Source: Sulfobacillus acidophilus (lineage in GTDB: Bacteria > Bacillota > Sulfobacillia > Sulfobacillales > Sulfobacillaceae). From it: a stretch of 57,011 nt of DNA. The position numbers were made by a program, and so were the translations under genes. Each line of letters opens with the position of its first letter. Position 1 is the first letter of the stretch. Where the stretch lies: contig PXYV01000015.1 of assembly GCA_003023745.1 (NCBI GenBank), positions 1 through 57,011 of the forward strand. The letters are read 5' to 3'. Positions 16,818-24,959 of the stretch are shown piece after piece. The notes beneath the pieces are model-generated. The model searched no databases, was not told the origin of the DNA, and was given only the letters and a program-made list of their open reading frames with translations.

Positions 16818-18383
16818 TTAGGGTATACGCACAGGCAGAGCGCCATCGGCGGTCCCTCCAAACATTGCTGCGACGGCGGCTTCGGCCATCCACGGCGTAT
16901 TTTCGTAGAGCGCCAAAAGGTTGGTTGACTGAGGCACCAAATGCGCATCGTACGGGCTGCGTAGGAGCAGCGTGACGTTTAAAATGGACTGGGCATGAAC
17001 CTGGTGGACAAACTCAAGATAGTCCTTATTTTCGCCCCCGTTGATGCCGATCAGCACGAAATCATATTGCCGCAACTGTGCCAGTAGATCATCTGTGCGC
17101 ACCTGCTGCAGGGTTTCCGGAAACCGAAAGACGGTGCTGTGCAGGTCAGGACGAACCGCTTGCAGGGCGTCGGCTAACAGGACAGGGCTGTGGTTGTCTC
17201 CTGCCGCTACCATGACTGGAACGCGCTCATCCACCAAGACCGCGACTCGCCGCACCGACGGCGGAAGCGGTGACTCCCAGCGGAGTTTGGTGACGGCGTG
17301 TTCAGCCAGATCGTGTTGGAGTGTGCGAGTCTCCTCAATCAGTTGGGCCCACGGGCGGACGCGTCGGTTTGAGGTCAGTCTCGCCTTTTTTAAGTTGGCG
17401 ACACGCTGATAGGCGTCGTCGATTCGATCTTGTGAAAGCTCGCCGGTTTCAACCGCCTGCACGATGGATGCTAAGGCGTCTAATTGTCGATCGAGTCGAT
17501 GAGAAACGAGCACCATATCGGCCCCCGCCTGCAACGCCATGACCGCTCCGCGGCCAACGCCGACGGTGTTGGCGACGGCGTTCATTTCAAGACAATCGGT
17601 GATGATAAGCCCGTTAAACCCCAGCTCCTGGCGCAAGAGATCGGTGAGAACGCGCCGCGACAACGTCGCCGCAATGGGTTTTGGCTCGATGGCGGGAAAC
17701 ACCACGTGTGCCGTCATCAACGCGTCGACTCCGGCCTCGATAGCGCGACGGAAAGGAACCAGCTCGACTCGCTCCAGTCGGGGGCGGCCATGATTAATCG
17801 TAGGCAGCTGCAAATGTGAATCGACGGTGGTATCGCCGTGCCCGGGGAAGTGCTTGCCGCAGGCGATCACGCCTTGGGATTGCAGCCCCTGGATGAACTT
17901 TTCCCCGAAATCCGCCACCATATCGGGGGTATCGGCAAATGACCGGACTCCAATCACCGGATTTTTGGCGTTGTTGTTGACGTCCAATACCGGCGCCAAG
18001 TTAAAATTAATTCCCACATGGCGCAGCAGTTGGGCGGTCAGTTGGCCCGACTTAAGTGCCCATTGCGCATTGCCGGTGGCGCCTAGCGCCATGTTGCCGG
18101 GGAGTCCGGGGATGTCGGCGGGCAGGCGCCGAACCACCCCGTTTTCCTGGTCTGCTGAAATCGTCAGGGGCAACTCCTGGCCACCCTGTTTAGCGATGGT
18201 CTGCAGTTCTTGATTGAGCTGGATTAATTGTTCAGTCGTCGAGACATTGCGAGAGAAAAGAATAATGTTACCGACATGATGTGTCGTCAGCAGATCGTTG
18301 ACGTGGGAAGGAACTGTCAACCCATCGAATCCAACGCACAGAAACTGGCCAACGCGGTGGCGCAACCATTGGATATCTTTCAT
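16818..18383 (-). CDS. nagZ: Beta-N-acetylglucosaminidase, GH3 family
   Basis: A 521-residue GH3 enzyme that removes GlcNAc from cell-wall fragments. The family hallmark KHFPGHGDTTVDSH carries the Asp/His pair used as general acid. LIITDCLEMNAV holds the catalytic aspartate nucleophile, and ISADQENGVVRRLP is the substrate-binding block. A C-terminal extension of about 180 residues after the barrel matches the longer Gram-positive NagZ type. No signal peptide is seen, so it is probably cytoplasmic, unlike the secreted Bacillus subtilis enzyme. ATG at 18383 was preferred over 18401 because GGAGGT lies about 10 bases upstream of it. It lies 27 bp after namZ. Confidence 0.9.
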   Translation of the reverse strand: MKDIQWLRHRVGQFLCVGFDGLTVPSHVNDLLTTHHVGNIILFSRNVSTTEQLIQLNQELQTIAKQGGQELPLTISADQENGVVRRLPADIPGLPGNMALGATGNAQWALKSGQLTAQLLRHVGINFNLAPVLDVNNNAKNPVIGVRSFADTPDMVADFGEKFIQGLQSQGVIACGKHFPGHGDTTVDSHLQLPTINHGRPRLERVELVPFRRAIEAGVDALMTAHVVFPAIEPKPIAATLSRRVLTDLLRQELGFNGLIITDCLEMNAVANTVGVGRGAVMALQAGADMVLVSHRLDRQLDALASIVQAVETGELSQDRIDDAYQRVANLKKARLTSNRRVRPWAQLIEETRTLQHDLAEHAVTKLRWESPLPPSVRRVAVLVDERVPVMVAAGDNHSPVLLADALQAVRPDLHSTVFRFPETLQQVRTDDLLAQLRQYDFVLIGINGGENKDYLEFVHQVHAQSILNVTLLLRSPYDAHLVPQSTNLLALYENTPWMAEAAVAAMFGGTADGALPVRIP

Positions 18384-18410
18384 CGATCGCGAGACCTCCA
18401 TCTCCGTGAT

Positions 18411-19565
18411 TTATACGTACAACAAGTAGGGTGCGATGTCCTTTTCAAATTGAGCTATGACATCAGGCTCTTGTGCAAAATATTCGGCGGTGCGGCCTGA
18501 TTCAATGCACTCTCGCAGCTGCGATCCTCCTGCCAGCAGATCAAAAAAGGGGCGGGCGCCGTCCTCGTTGGTTTGGATCTGAAATGACTGGGGATATAAC
18601 ATGCAAAAGGCGTTCAGTAAGGTTACGCCGACCTTTAGGGAATGTACTTGTTGGGCAGCCACAACGTGTAATTGCACGCCTTGCACCAAGTCTCCCGCAT
18701 ACAAAGAGCGCCAGGGCGTAAAGTAGACGGGGCGGGCCTTGACGCCGGCTAGATGCTGGGCATTGAACCAGTCCGCCAATTGATGGCCGTCTACCCAGGG
18801 CGCTCCGATCCACTCAAAGGGATGCGTGGTGCCGCGCCCGACGCTCACATTGGTGCCCTCGAATAGGCACGTGCCACAATAGAGCAGCGTCATGTCAAAT
18901 CCGGTAGTGTTGGGCGAGGGCGAAACAAAAGGCAGACCCGTATCGGGGAATAGCATGCTGCGGGTCCATCCTTGCATGGGGACGACTTCGAGTTGGATTT
19001 GGGGAAAGAACATCGATTGAATGAGACGAGCCTCTTCGGCAAACGTGAGCCCGTGACGGATGGGAACGGGCAGCATCCCCACAAAGGACTGATAGGCTGG
19101 ATCGAGAACATGCCCTTCGCGCCGAACCCCGCCAATCGGGTTGGGCCGGTCTAAGACTACGACGCGGATATGCGCCTGTGCAGCAGACTCAAGTGCATGG
19201 TAAAGAGTGCTGGCGTTGGTATAGTATCGGCTGCCAATATCTTGCAAATCAATCACTAAGACATCCAGGTCAGACAGCATATCGGGACTGGGGGCCTTCA
19301 TAACCCCGTAAAGACTCACGGCAGGCAGGCCACTGTGCGCATCGACAGCATCGATGACTGCATCGCCTTCTTTGGCGGCGTTGCGGACGCCATGTTCCGG
19401 TCCGAACAGCCGCACCAAGCAGGTGGACCGATCGCGCTGCAGGCGATCGATCACGGGTAGCAGGTGGGCATCCGTCATGGCGTAGTTTGTGATCAGACCT
19501 AGCCGTTTGTCCGCAATGAGGGCGTGATGATGCGACATGAGCTGGTCAATGCCTAAGGCAACCAT
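18411..19565 (-). CDS. namZ: Exo-beta-N-acetylmuramidase, DUF1343 family
   Basis: A 384-residue DUF1343 (NamZ, GH171) protein. Recognisable blocks are LFGPEHGVRNAAKEGD, SLYGVMKAPSPDML, DVLVIDLQDIGSRYYT, VVLDRPNPIGG and FEGTNVSVGRGT. NamZ of Bacillus releases MurNAc from the non-reducing end of peptidoglycan fragments after NagZ has removed GlcNAc; the two genes are adjacent here as expected. ATG at 19565 has GGAGAGGGG upstream, while the longer frame to 19754 only shadows the neighbouring deacetylase gene. No signal peptide. It starts 5 bases after the deacetylase stop, so the genes are one transcript. Confidence 0.9.
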   Translation of the reverse strand: MVALGIDQLMSHHHALIADKRLGLITNYAMTDAHLLPVIDRLQRDRSTCLVRLFGPEHGVRNAAKEGDAVIDAVDAHSGLPAVSLYGVMKAPSPDMLSDLDVLVIDLQDIGSRYYTNASTLYHALESAAQAHIRVVVLDRPNPIGGVRREGHVLDPAYQSFVGMLPVPIRHGLTFAEEARLIQSMFFPQIQLEVVPMQGWTRSMLFPDTGLPFVSPSPNTTGFDMTLLYCGTCLFEGTNVSVGRGTTHPFEWIGAPWVDGHQLADWFNAQHLAGVKARPVYFTPWRSLYAGDLVQGVQLHVVAAQQVHSLKVGVTLLNAFCMLYPQSFQIQTNEDGARPFFDLLAGGSQLRECIESGRTAEYFAQEPDVIAQFEKDIAPYLLYV

Positions 19566-19570
19566 CCGTC

Positions 19571-20269
19571 TTAGCCCCTCTCCGTAATGGAGGCGAGCCG
19601 CGTTTGCCGCGACCAGGCGGGACGGGCGAAGGCCTCGGCTCTGGGGCAGCCGTGGGGTAACCCCCGCACCACGAAGAGCGCCCGATAGTAGTCGAGGTAT
19701 TGAAAGCCTGTTTCTCCGCGCGCGTACGCATATTGTTGGGCAGCTTTGAGCCACTTTTCATAAGCGTCGTCTCGAATATTGACGAAAAGGTCCGGATCAA
19801 ATCCGAATGGATCTTCCCAGTTGTCGGCGTAGTACAGGCTTTGTACGGAGTGGGGGGGATGTTCGCGCACGAAATGTTTGATTTCCGCATAAAAAATGGC
19901 ATCTTCAACAATCAGGTGGGTGTTGGCGTGATCCTTGTGAATACTGTTTTTCCAATGCGTGATGACAATTTGCGGCTTCTCTTGGCGGATGACGTCCGCC
20001 ACTTGAAATTTGACCATATCGTTGACCGGCAACTCGCCGTCGCCGTAGTCCAAGAATCGTACGCGCGCGCCAATTATCTCCGCAAAGGCTTGTGCCTCCG
20101 CGATCTTTTGCTTGGCATAATCTTGGGCAGATAGGGTGGGATGCCCTTTTTCTCCGGGCGTGAGATGAAAGAGCACCGCTTCGTGTCCTTCTAGCACGGC
20201 TTGAGCTAACACCGCGCCCGCTGTGAGGTCCATGTCACCCGCGTGTCCGCCAATCGCCATAATTTTCAT
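19571..20269 (-). CDS. PIG-L/LmbE-type deacetylase
   Basis: A 232-residue PIG-L family zinc deacetylase. The zinc motif, usually AHPDDE, reads GGHAGDMD (residues 7-14). The second metal histidine region is HKDHANTHLIVEDAIFYA, and ITHWKNSIH precedes it. These enzymes remove acetyl from GlcNAc groups of small molecules. In this cluster it may deacetylate an amino-sugar or muropeptide intermediate; that is inference. GHAGD instead of HPDD is unusual but keeps one His and two Asp. It lies in the middle of the minus-strand salvage operon, 30 bp after a tandem GNAT. Confidence 0.8.
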   Translation of the reverse strand: MKIMAIGGHAGDMDLTAGAVLAQAVLEGHEAVLFHLTPGEKGHPTLSAQDYAKQKIAEAQAFAEIIGARVRFLDYGDGELPVNDMVKFQVADVIRQEKPQIVITHWKNSIHKDHANTHLIVEDAIFYAEIKHFVREHPPHSVQSLYYADNWEDPFGFDPDLFVNIRDDAYEKWLKAAQQYAYARGETGFQYLDYYRALFVVRGLPHGCPRAEAFARPAWSRQTRLASITERG

Positions 20270-20299
20270 CTGGATTTACCTTTCCTCCCGCAATATTGG

Positions 20300-21244
20300 C
20301 TAACTTAAGTCCTTAATCATCACATCAAAGCGCCGGGTGACGCGAAATCCGGCGCGGCGGTAGAGGTGTCCGGCCGTCTCCTTTTCGCCTGTCCACAAAA
20401 ACCAAGCGCCATGCAGTCCGTGACGGCGCATTTGCTCGAGACAGCGATACAAAAGCACCTTGCCAAGGCCTGTTCCCCGCAACGATTGGGCGACCCCGAA
20501 AGGGCCAAAACGCTCGGCGATATTGTCATAGCCGCCATACATGCAAAATCCCACCACCTCCTGGTCCTTGCGACAGATGAAAATATTGGAGAGGGGCACC
20601 CCGCCTTTGAGCGCGTCTCGGATGGCACGAGTCCAATCCGGGTCAAATTCGCGGTTGTTGAAGTCGATAACGCTCGCGATATAGGGTAGGCTCAAGGTCT
20701 CGACCACGTAACCCTCTTCTTGACGCGCTTGTTCTAGGGTGCTGACGTCCTCGGGAATCTCGAATCCCACCAAGTTCTTGTCCATCGCCACGCATTGATA
20801 AAGGGTGCGGAATCCCACCGATTGAAGCAGGGCTGCGCCCGCGGGATATTGCTCCTGGTCAATGCCCGGGACGAAATAATTGGGAGCGTAGGAGGAGAAA
20901 TAGATTGTGCGGCGGCCTTTCGACCGAAAAAAGTCTTGCGCAGCCAACATGAGAGAGCGGCCCAGGCCGTTCCCGCGGGCGCTTGGATGGATAAAAAAGG
21001 CGGTGATCCACCCTGAATCCGGCTCAAGTTCCAGACCCGACATGGGCGTCGTGCGCACAATGGCCACTAGTCCGCCCACAATATGGCCAGATTCTTCGGC
21101 AATGAGTAACCCCTTAGGATCAAAGTTCACATCCGTAAGAATACGGTTCACAAACAGTTCTTCGGTAATTCCATCTGTCGGCATGGCCTCATTCCAAGTG
21201 GCAATGAATGCTTTTTCATCACCGCTTTGATAGTTTCTAATCAT
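20300..21244 (-). CDS. Tandem GNAT-fold acetyltransferase
   Basis: A 314-residue protein with two GNAT domains. Domain 1 has FFIHPSARGNGLGRSLM (acetyl-CoA loop) around residues 90-106. Domain 2 has GPFGVAQSLRGTGLGKVLL near 245-263, followed by HLYRRAGF. Both keep the R/Q-x-x-G-x-G/A-type pyrophosphate loop, so both may bind acetyl-CoA. Substrate unknown; in this operon an amino sugar or muropeptide amine is plausible. The ATG at 21244 has AAGGAGGA 6 bases upstream. It lies between the other GNAT and the deacetylase. Confidence 0.8.
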   Translation of the reverse strand: MIRNYQSGDEKAFIATWNEAMPTDGITEELFVNRILTDVNFDPKGLLIAEESGHIVGGLVAIVRTTPMSGLELEPDSGWITAFFIHPSARGNGLGRSLMLAAQDFFRSKGRRTIYFSSYAPNYFVPGIDQEQYPAGAALLQSVGFRTLYQCVAMDKNLVGFEIPEDVSTLEQARQEEGYVVETLSLPYIASVIDFNNREFDPDWTRAIRDALKGGVPLSNIFICRKDQEVVGFCMYGGYDNIAERFGPFGVAQSLRGTGLGKVLLYRCLEQMRRHGLHGAWFLWTGEKETAGHLYRRAGFRVTRRFDVMIKDLS

Positions 21245-21286
21245 GATTTGGTCCTCCTTAGAAGCGGGATTGGCGTGGCCGCCAGG

Positions 21287-22387
21287 TTAGATATAATTCA
21301 ATCCTTCGGTCCACAAAGCGGGCAAGGGAAACACGGTGTTTAACGCGTTGGGCCGGGTCTGGGAGTTGTGAGCAAAGATCCACTCGGTCAATGTTGCGGC
21401 ATCGACCAGCGCGTGACCTTGGCGCCATCGCAGTGCGTATTGGTCAACGGCGACTTGAGAAAGATCAATCGGTTCTACAGTCAGCTCGGCCAAAAGGCTG
21501 GATAGATCGTGAAAAAGGCCAGGCCCATCAATGATTTTGGCCAGCCAGGAGACGGGGCCAATTTGAAAAGGCAGCATCGGCTGAAGCTGACTTCTTAAGG
21601 TTATGTCGTCATAAAGGACCGGGATATGGACCGCATCGTCGGGGCGGTTGAAGAAGTGGCTCAGACCGTACAACAGACTTTTGGGGTCGCCGCCCCATTC
21701 TACTAACCGGCTCGGTGCTTGGCCGTGAAACGGGTGATGATTGACGATAAAATAGCTTAGCGGGCGGCCTTCGTCGCTGACTAGTTGGGCCACTTTGGTA
21801 CCTTGCTCGACGGTCGTGATCGGCTGCGTTTTCAACATCGCTTGGAGCTGCGCGAGCGTGCGCCCAAAGCGTGTTGGCCGCGTTTGATACAGGGCAGCCA
21901 CCATCGCGGCATCTTCCCCGGGCTCGATAGGGCGGACTTCATAGGGGATGAGGCTTATGGCACTATGCCAGGCGTACCACTCGACCTGACCGATGGCCCG
22001 AGCTCCAAAGCGCTGGTAGATCGGCAAGCTTCCCGAGATGAGCATGATGCGCACCGATTCTTGAGCCAACTGGGTTTGCGCGAGGGCTAAGAGTTGTCCG
22101 GCCAGACCGAGCCGTCGATATTGTGGGTCGGTTGCCACCGAGCCCACCGATGCCACTCGCGTATTGGTGCCGGCGATCGCAGCCGGCCATACCATGGAAC
22201 CGACGATGCTGACAATTCGGTCCTGGTCTTTGGCCACATACCAATGCTCTGCGTTGTCTGGGTGGTAGAGATAAGGAAACCCGTCTTGCATGCGCTGGCC
22301 AGGCCGGTGGGCGCGAAAGATGCGGTTGGCAAGTTCGCTGATGGCCGGTAAATCCTGCGCAGTGGCTACCTGTGCTGTTATGCTCAT
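21287..22387 (-). CDS. GNAT-family acetyltransferase
   Basis: A 366-residue protein. The N-terminal GNAT domain shows VGSVATDPQYRRLGLAGQLL (about residues 86-105) as the acetyl-CoA loop. The remaining 200 residues resemble the second and third lobes of Eis-like or sterol-carrier-type GNATs, but this is not certain. AGGAG lies 9 bases upstream of the ATG. It follows murQ by 16 bases. The substrate is unknown; its place beside MurQ suggests an amino-sugar or peptide amine. Confidence 0.75.
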   Translation of the reverse strand: MSITAQVATAQDLPAISELANRIFRAHRPGQRMQDGFPYLYHPDNAEHWYVAKDQDRIVSIVGSMVWPAAIAGTNTRVASVGSVATDPQYRRLGLAGQLLALAQTQLAQESVRIMLISGSLPIYQRFGARAIGQVEWYAWHSAISLIPYEVRPIEPGEDAAMVAALYQTRPTRFGRTLAQLQAMLKTQPITTVEQGTKVAQLVSDEGRPLSYFIVNHHPFHGQAPSRLVEWGGDPKSLLYGLSHFFNRPDDAVHIPVLYDDITLRSQLQPMLPFQIGPVSWLAKIIDGPGLFHDLSSLLAELTVEPIDLSQVAVDQYALRWRQGHALVDAATLTEWIFAHNSQTRPNALNTVFPLPALWTEGLNYI

Positions 22388-22403
22388 GGTTCACGGGCTC
22401 CTT

Positions 22404-23306
22404 TTACGAATGAGCGGAGAGGCGCCCGAGAACCCCGTTGACTCGGTTGAGCTGGTGACGGGCTTGGTCGGCGTCCGTGTTCAATAACGCCATGGCAATG
22501 GCCACCTTGGGTTCACCGCCGGCCTGTTCGAGGAGCCGTTGAGCCTTCTCCTGGCTTGTTTCGGTCGCTAACATAACAATGCGCAGAGCGCGGTCGTGCA
22601 ATTTTCGATTGGTGGGGCGCATGTCCACCATCAGGTTGCGATAGGTTTTGCCCAGACCTACCATGGCCCCGGTGCTGAGCATATTTAAAATCATTTTTTG
22701 GGCCGTTCCGGCTTTTAGCCGCGTAGAGCCCATGACCACCTCGGGCCCTGTGTTCACCGTAATGGCAATGTCTGAGACGTGGGCAACGGCTGCCGCCTGG
22801 TTGCAACTAATGGAGATGGTCGCCAGGCCGTGATGGCGCGCCCAGTCCAGTGCTCCGATCACGTACGGTGTGAGTCCCGAGGCGGTGATGCCGACGACGA
22901 CGTCCCCCGATTTTGCGCCCGCTTCTAATAAATCGTGACCACCTTGCAGGAGGTCATCCTCGGCACCTTCTTGTGCCTCAAAGACGGCCGAGGGTCCACC
23001 GGCTATGATGGCCTGAACCAGTTCTGGATTGGTGTTGAAAGTCGGGGGACACTCTGCGGCATCTAAAATGCCCAAGCGTCCGCTGGTGCCGGCTCCAATA
23101 TAAAAAAGACGACCGCCGTGACTCAATTGTTTCACAAGGGACTCAATCGCCTGGGCAATGTGCGGCAATTCTTGCTTGACGGCCAGGGCCACCGTTTGGT
23201 CGGCAGCGTTCATCAGTGTGACGACTTCAAGCGCATCTAATGTGCTTAAATCGGGCGCGTCAGCGTTCCATAATTCCGTGGACAGCGCAGTCCATTCAAG
23301 ATTCAT
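22404..23306 (-). CDS. murQ: N-acetylmuramic acid 6-phosphate etherase
   Basis: A 300-residue MurQ. It cleaves the lactyl ether of MurNAc-6-P to give GlcNAc-6-P and lactate. The SIS-domain signature IGAGTSGRLGILDAAECPPTF (near residues 64-84) is nearly canonical, and KMILNMLSTGAMVGLGK with NLMVDMRPTN follows in the second half. The C-terminal helical part (AQRLLEQAGGEPKVAIAM) matches the family. ATG at 23306 was chosen because GGAGA lies 7 bases upstream and the length is typical. It is the first enzyme gene after the regulator. Confidence 0.95.
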   Translation of the reverse strand: MNLEWTALSTELWNADAPDLSTLDALEVVTLMNAADQTVALAVKQELPHIAQAIESLVKQLSHGGRLFYIGAGTSGRLGILDAAECPPTFNTNPELVQAIIAGGPSAVFEAQEGAEDDLLQGGHDLLEAGAKSGDVVVGITASGLTPYVIGALDWARHHGLATISISCNQAAAVAHVSDIAITVNTGPEVVMGSTRLKAGTAQKMILNMLSTGAMVGLGKTYRNLMVDMRPTNRKLHDRALRIVMLATETSQEKAQRLLEQAGGEPKVAIAMALLNTDADQARHQLNRVNGVLGRLSAHS

Positions 23307-23349
23307 GCGATCGTCTCCGTTCTGGTTACTGTCAGCCTCACTCACATGC

Positions 23350-24213
23350 TTACACCAATCGATGGGTTTGAACTGCGGCCTCGGTATCCTTGAGGTGGCG
23401 GTATGTTTTCTCCGGCTCCTGATTGGCCAAATACAGTGCCAACGCGTCCCCAATGACCATGGAGGCAATGACAGAACTAGTGGCTCCAATGCGTGGGACG
23501 GGCTCCTTGGCACTGACATAAAACATCAGGTCGGCCGCCTCGGTTAATGGACTTTTCTTGCGAAATTGGGAAATGCCCACAACCTTCGCCCCCCGTTGTT
23601 TGGCTAGGCGGGCCACCTCCACGACCTCGTCGGTGGCGCCCGAGAACGAGACTAGAAACACCAAATCCGTGGGCTGGAACAACGCTACCGTCATGAGCGC
23701 AATATGGAAATCAGTCGGATTTGTGACGTGATAACCTAACCGCAACAGTTTATGGTATAGGTCCTCGGCTACGACGTGAGAGGCCGCTACGCCAAATAGC
23801 AAAACATGTGACGCGTCTTGCATCCATCGGGCCAATAATTGCAGTTGGTCGAGCTGGATCCCATAAATCGTTGATTGAATGGACGTTTGCAGACTTTGAG
23901 AAAATCCCTCTAGCCGCATCTCGAAGGATGCCTTGGGATCCAGTTCAGGATACTCCCGACCATGGGCGTTCTCGTTTCTGACGAGATCGGCGGTTAATAA
24001 CACTTTTAGTGCATTAAATCCATCAATTTGCAAAGATCGACATAGACGGATGACAGCTGCCTGGCTTGATTCCGCTCGCGATGCCAATTCTCGGACTGTT
24101 AATGTAATCACTTCCTGAGGATGGTCTAAGATCCATCGACCGATCTTCGCCTCCGACTCGGCGAGCACATCCACATTTAATTCTAAGCGTTCGATCATGC
24201 CGGGCAGTGCCAC
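23350..24213 (-). CDS. MurR/RpiR-family transcriptional regulator
   Basis: A 287-residue regulator. The N-terminal HTH_6 domain (VRELASRAESSQAAVIRLCRSL, about 35-57) precedes a SIS sugar-phosphate-binding domain (LLFGVAASHVVAEDLYHKL, then VFLVSFSGATDEVVEVA). In E. coli MurR senses MurNAc-6-P and represses murQP; the same ligand is likely here because murQ is the next gene. GTG at 24213 is preferred because GGGAGGAG lies 6 bases upstream; ATG at 24198 is the alternative. It heads the minus-strand operon and faces the ABC transporter operon across 750 bp, so it may control both. Confidence 0.85.
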   Translation of the reverse strand: MALPGMIERLELNVDVLAESEAKIGRWILDHPQEVITLTVRELASRAESSQAAVIRLCRSLQIDGFNALKVLLTADLVRNENAHGREYPELDPKASFEMRLEGFSQSLQTSIQSTIYGIQLDQLQLLARWMQDASHVLLFGVAASHVVAEDLYHKLLRLGYHVTNPTDFHIALMTVALFQPTDLVFLVSFSGATDEVVEVARLAKQRGAKVVGISQFRKKSPLTEAADLMFYVSAKEPVPRIGATSSVIASMVIGDALALYLANQEPEKTYRHLKDTEAAVQTHRLV

Positions 24214-24959
24214 ACAAGTCTCCTCCCTTAGCTTGCACACGAACAAAGCGTCAATGTCAAGCCTACCCACATCATACAACACGAATTTTCACTCAAGCTG
24301 TGACACATTAAATCATATCATCATCTGTAAAAGCAATACAACATTTCTGCATGGAGTTTCCTTGGAGTGGTGTAGGGGAATGCGATTATCACGCTTAAAT
24401 GGTTCAATCTATGCGACTAATTAAGCATTATCGCACCACTCGATCGTTGTACTTCCGTCGCTTGATAAAAATTTTGTTTCAGATTTTTTGACAAGAATCC
24501 GATAGGATGTATTGACTTGAAGGTGGACGCCCCAATATCATATGTATTGTGGCGGAAGTGAATTATGGATGAATTGGCAATAAGATGCGGATCTGTACGC
24601 AGCCAGAGGCGTTCATTCCTAGTCGACCATTCACTCAATAATTGCACCAATTGCACCGGATGCAAGACTGGTGAACGAACTTCCGGCTGACTATCCGGCA
24701 TCGTCTACAGCTCGTATGTCGTCAAGGCGTTGGCAGGTCAAGTACATCATACACTGGCGGAAGTTAGGTGGCGGGCGTCTGTGCGGTTTGTGCGGACGTT
24801 GTCCATGACAGAATGCAGGAGATTAGACCAGCAGTGCGGCCAGCATCGCGGTGCTAATCCCGATCGCGCCGAGGACGCTTAAATCAAGTCTTGCCAGACT
24901 GTACTGGGCCCAAGAACTCCAATGCAGGATCTATTCACCAATTTGATAGGAGGATTCGT
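24214..24959. promoter_or_regulatory. Divergent control region between murR and the ABC transporter
   Basis: About 745 bp with an AT-rich centre and no supported gene. It must hold the promoters of both salvage operons. A plus-strand candidate is TTGACT (24512-24517), an 18-bp spacer and TATCAT (24536-24541), about 420 bp before the binding-protein gene; TTGACA at 24488-24493 is another partial -35. No clear MurR-type palindrome was found by eye. The small minus frame at 24417-24701 has no ribosome binding site and is not accepted. Confidence 0.5.

Noticed and set aside
19566..19754. 63-codon N-terminal extension of NamZ
   Set aside because: It overlaps the deacetylase gene in another frame, while a good ribosome binding site precedes the ATG at 19565.
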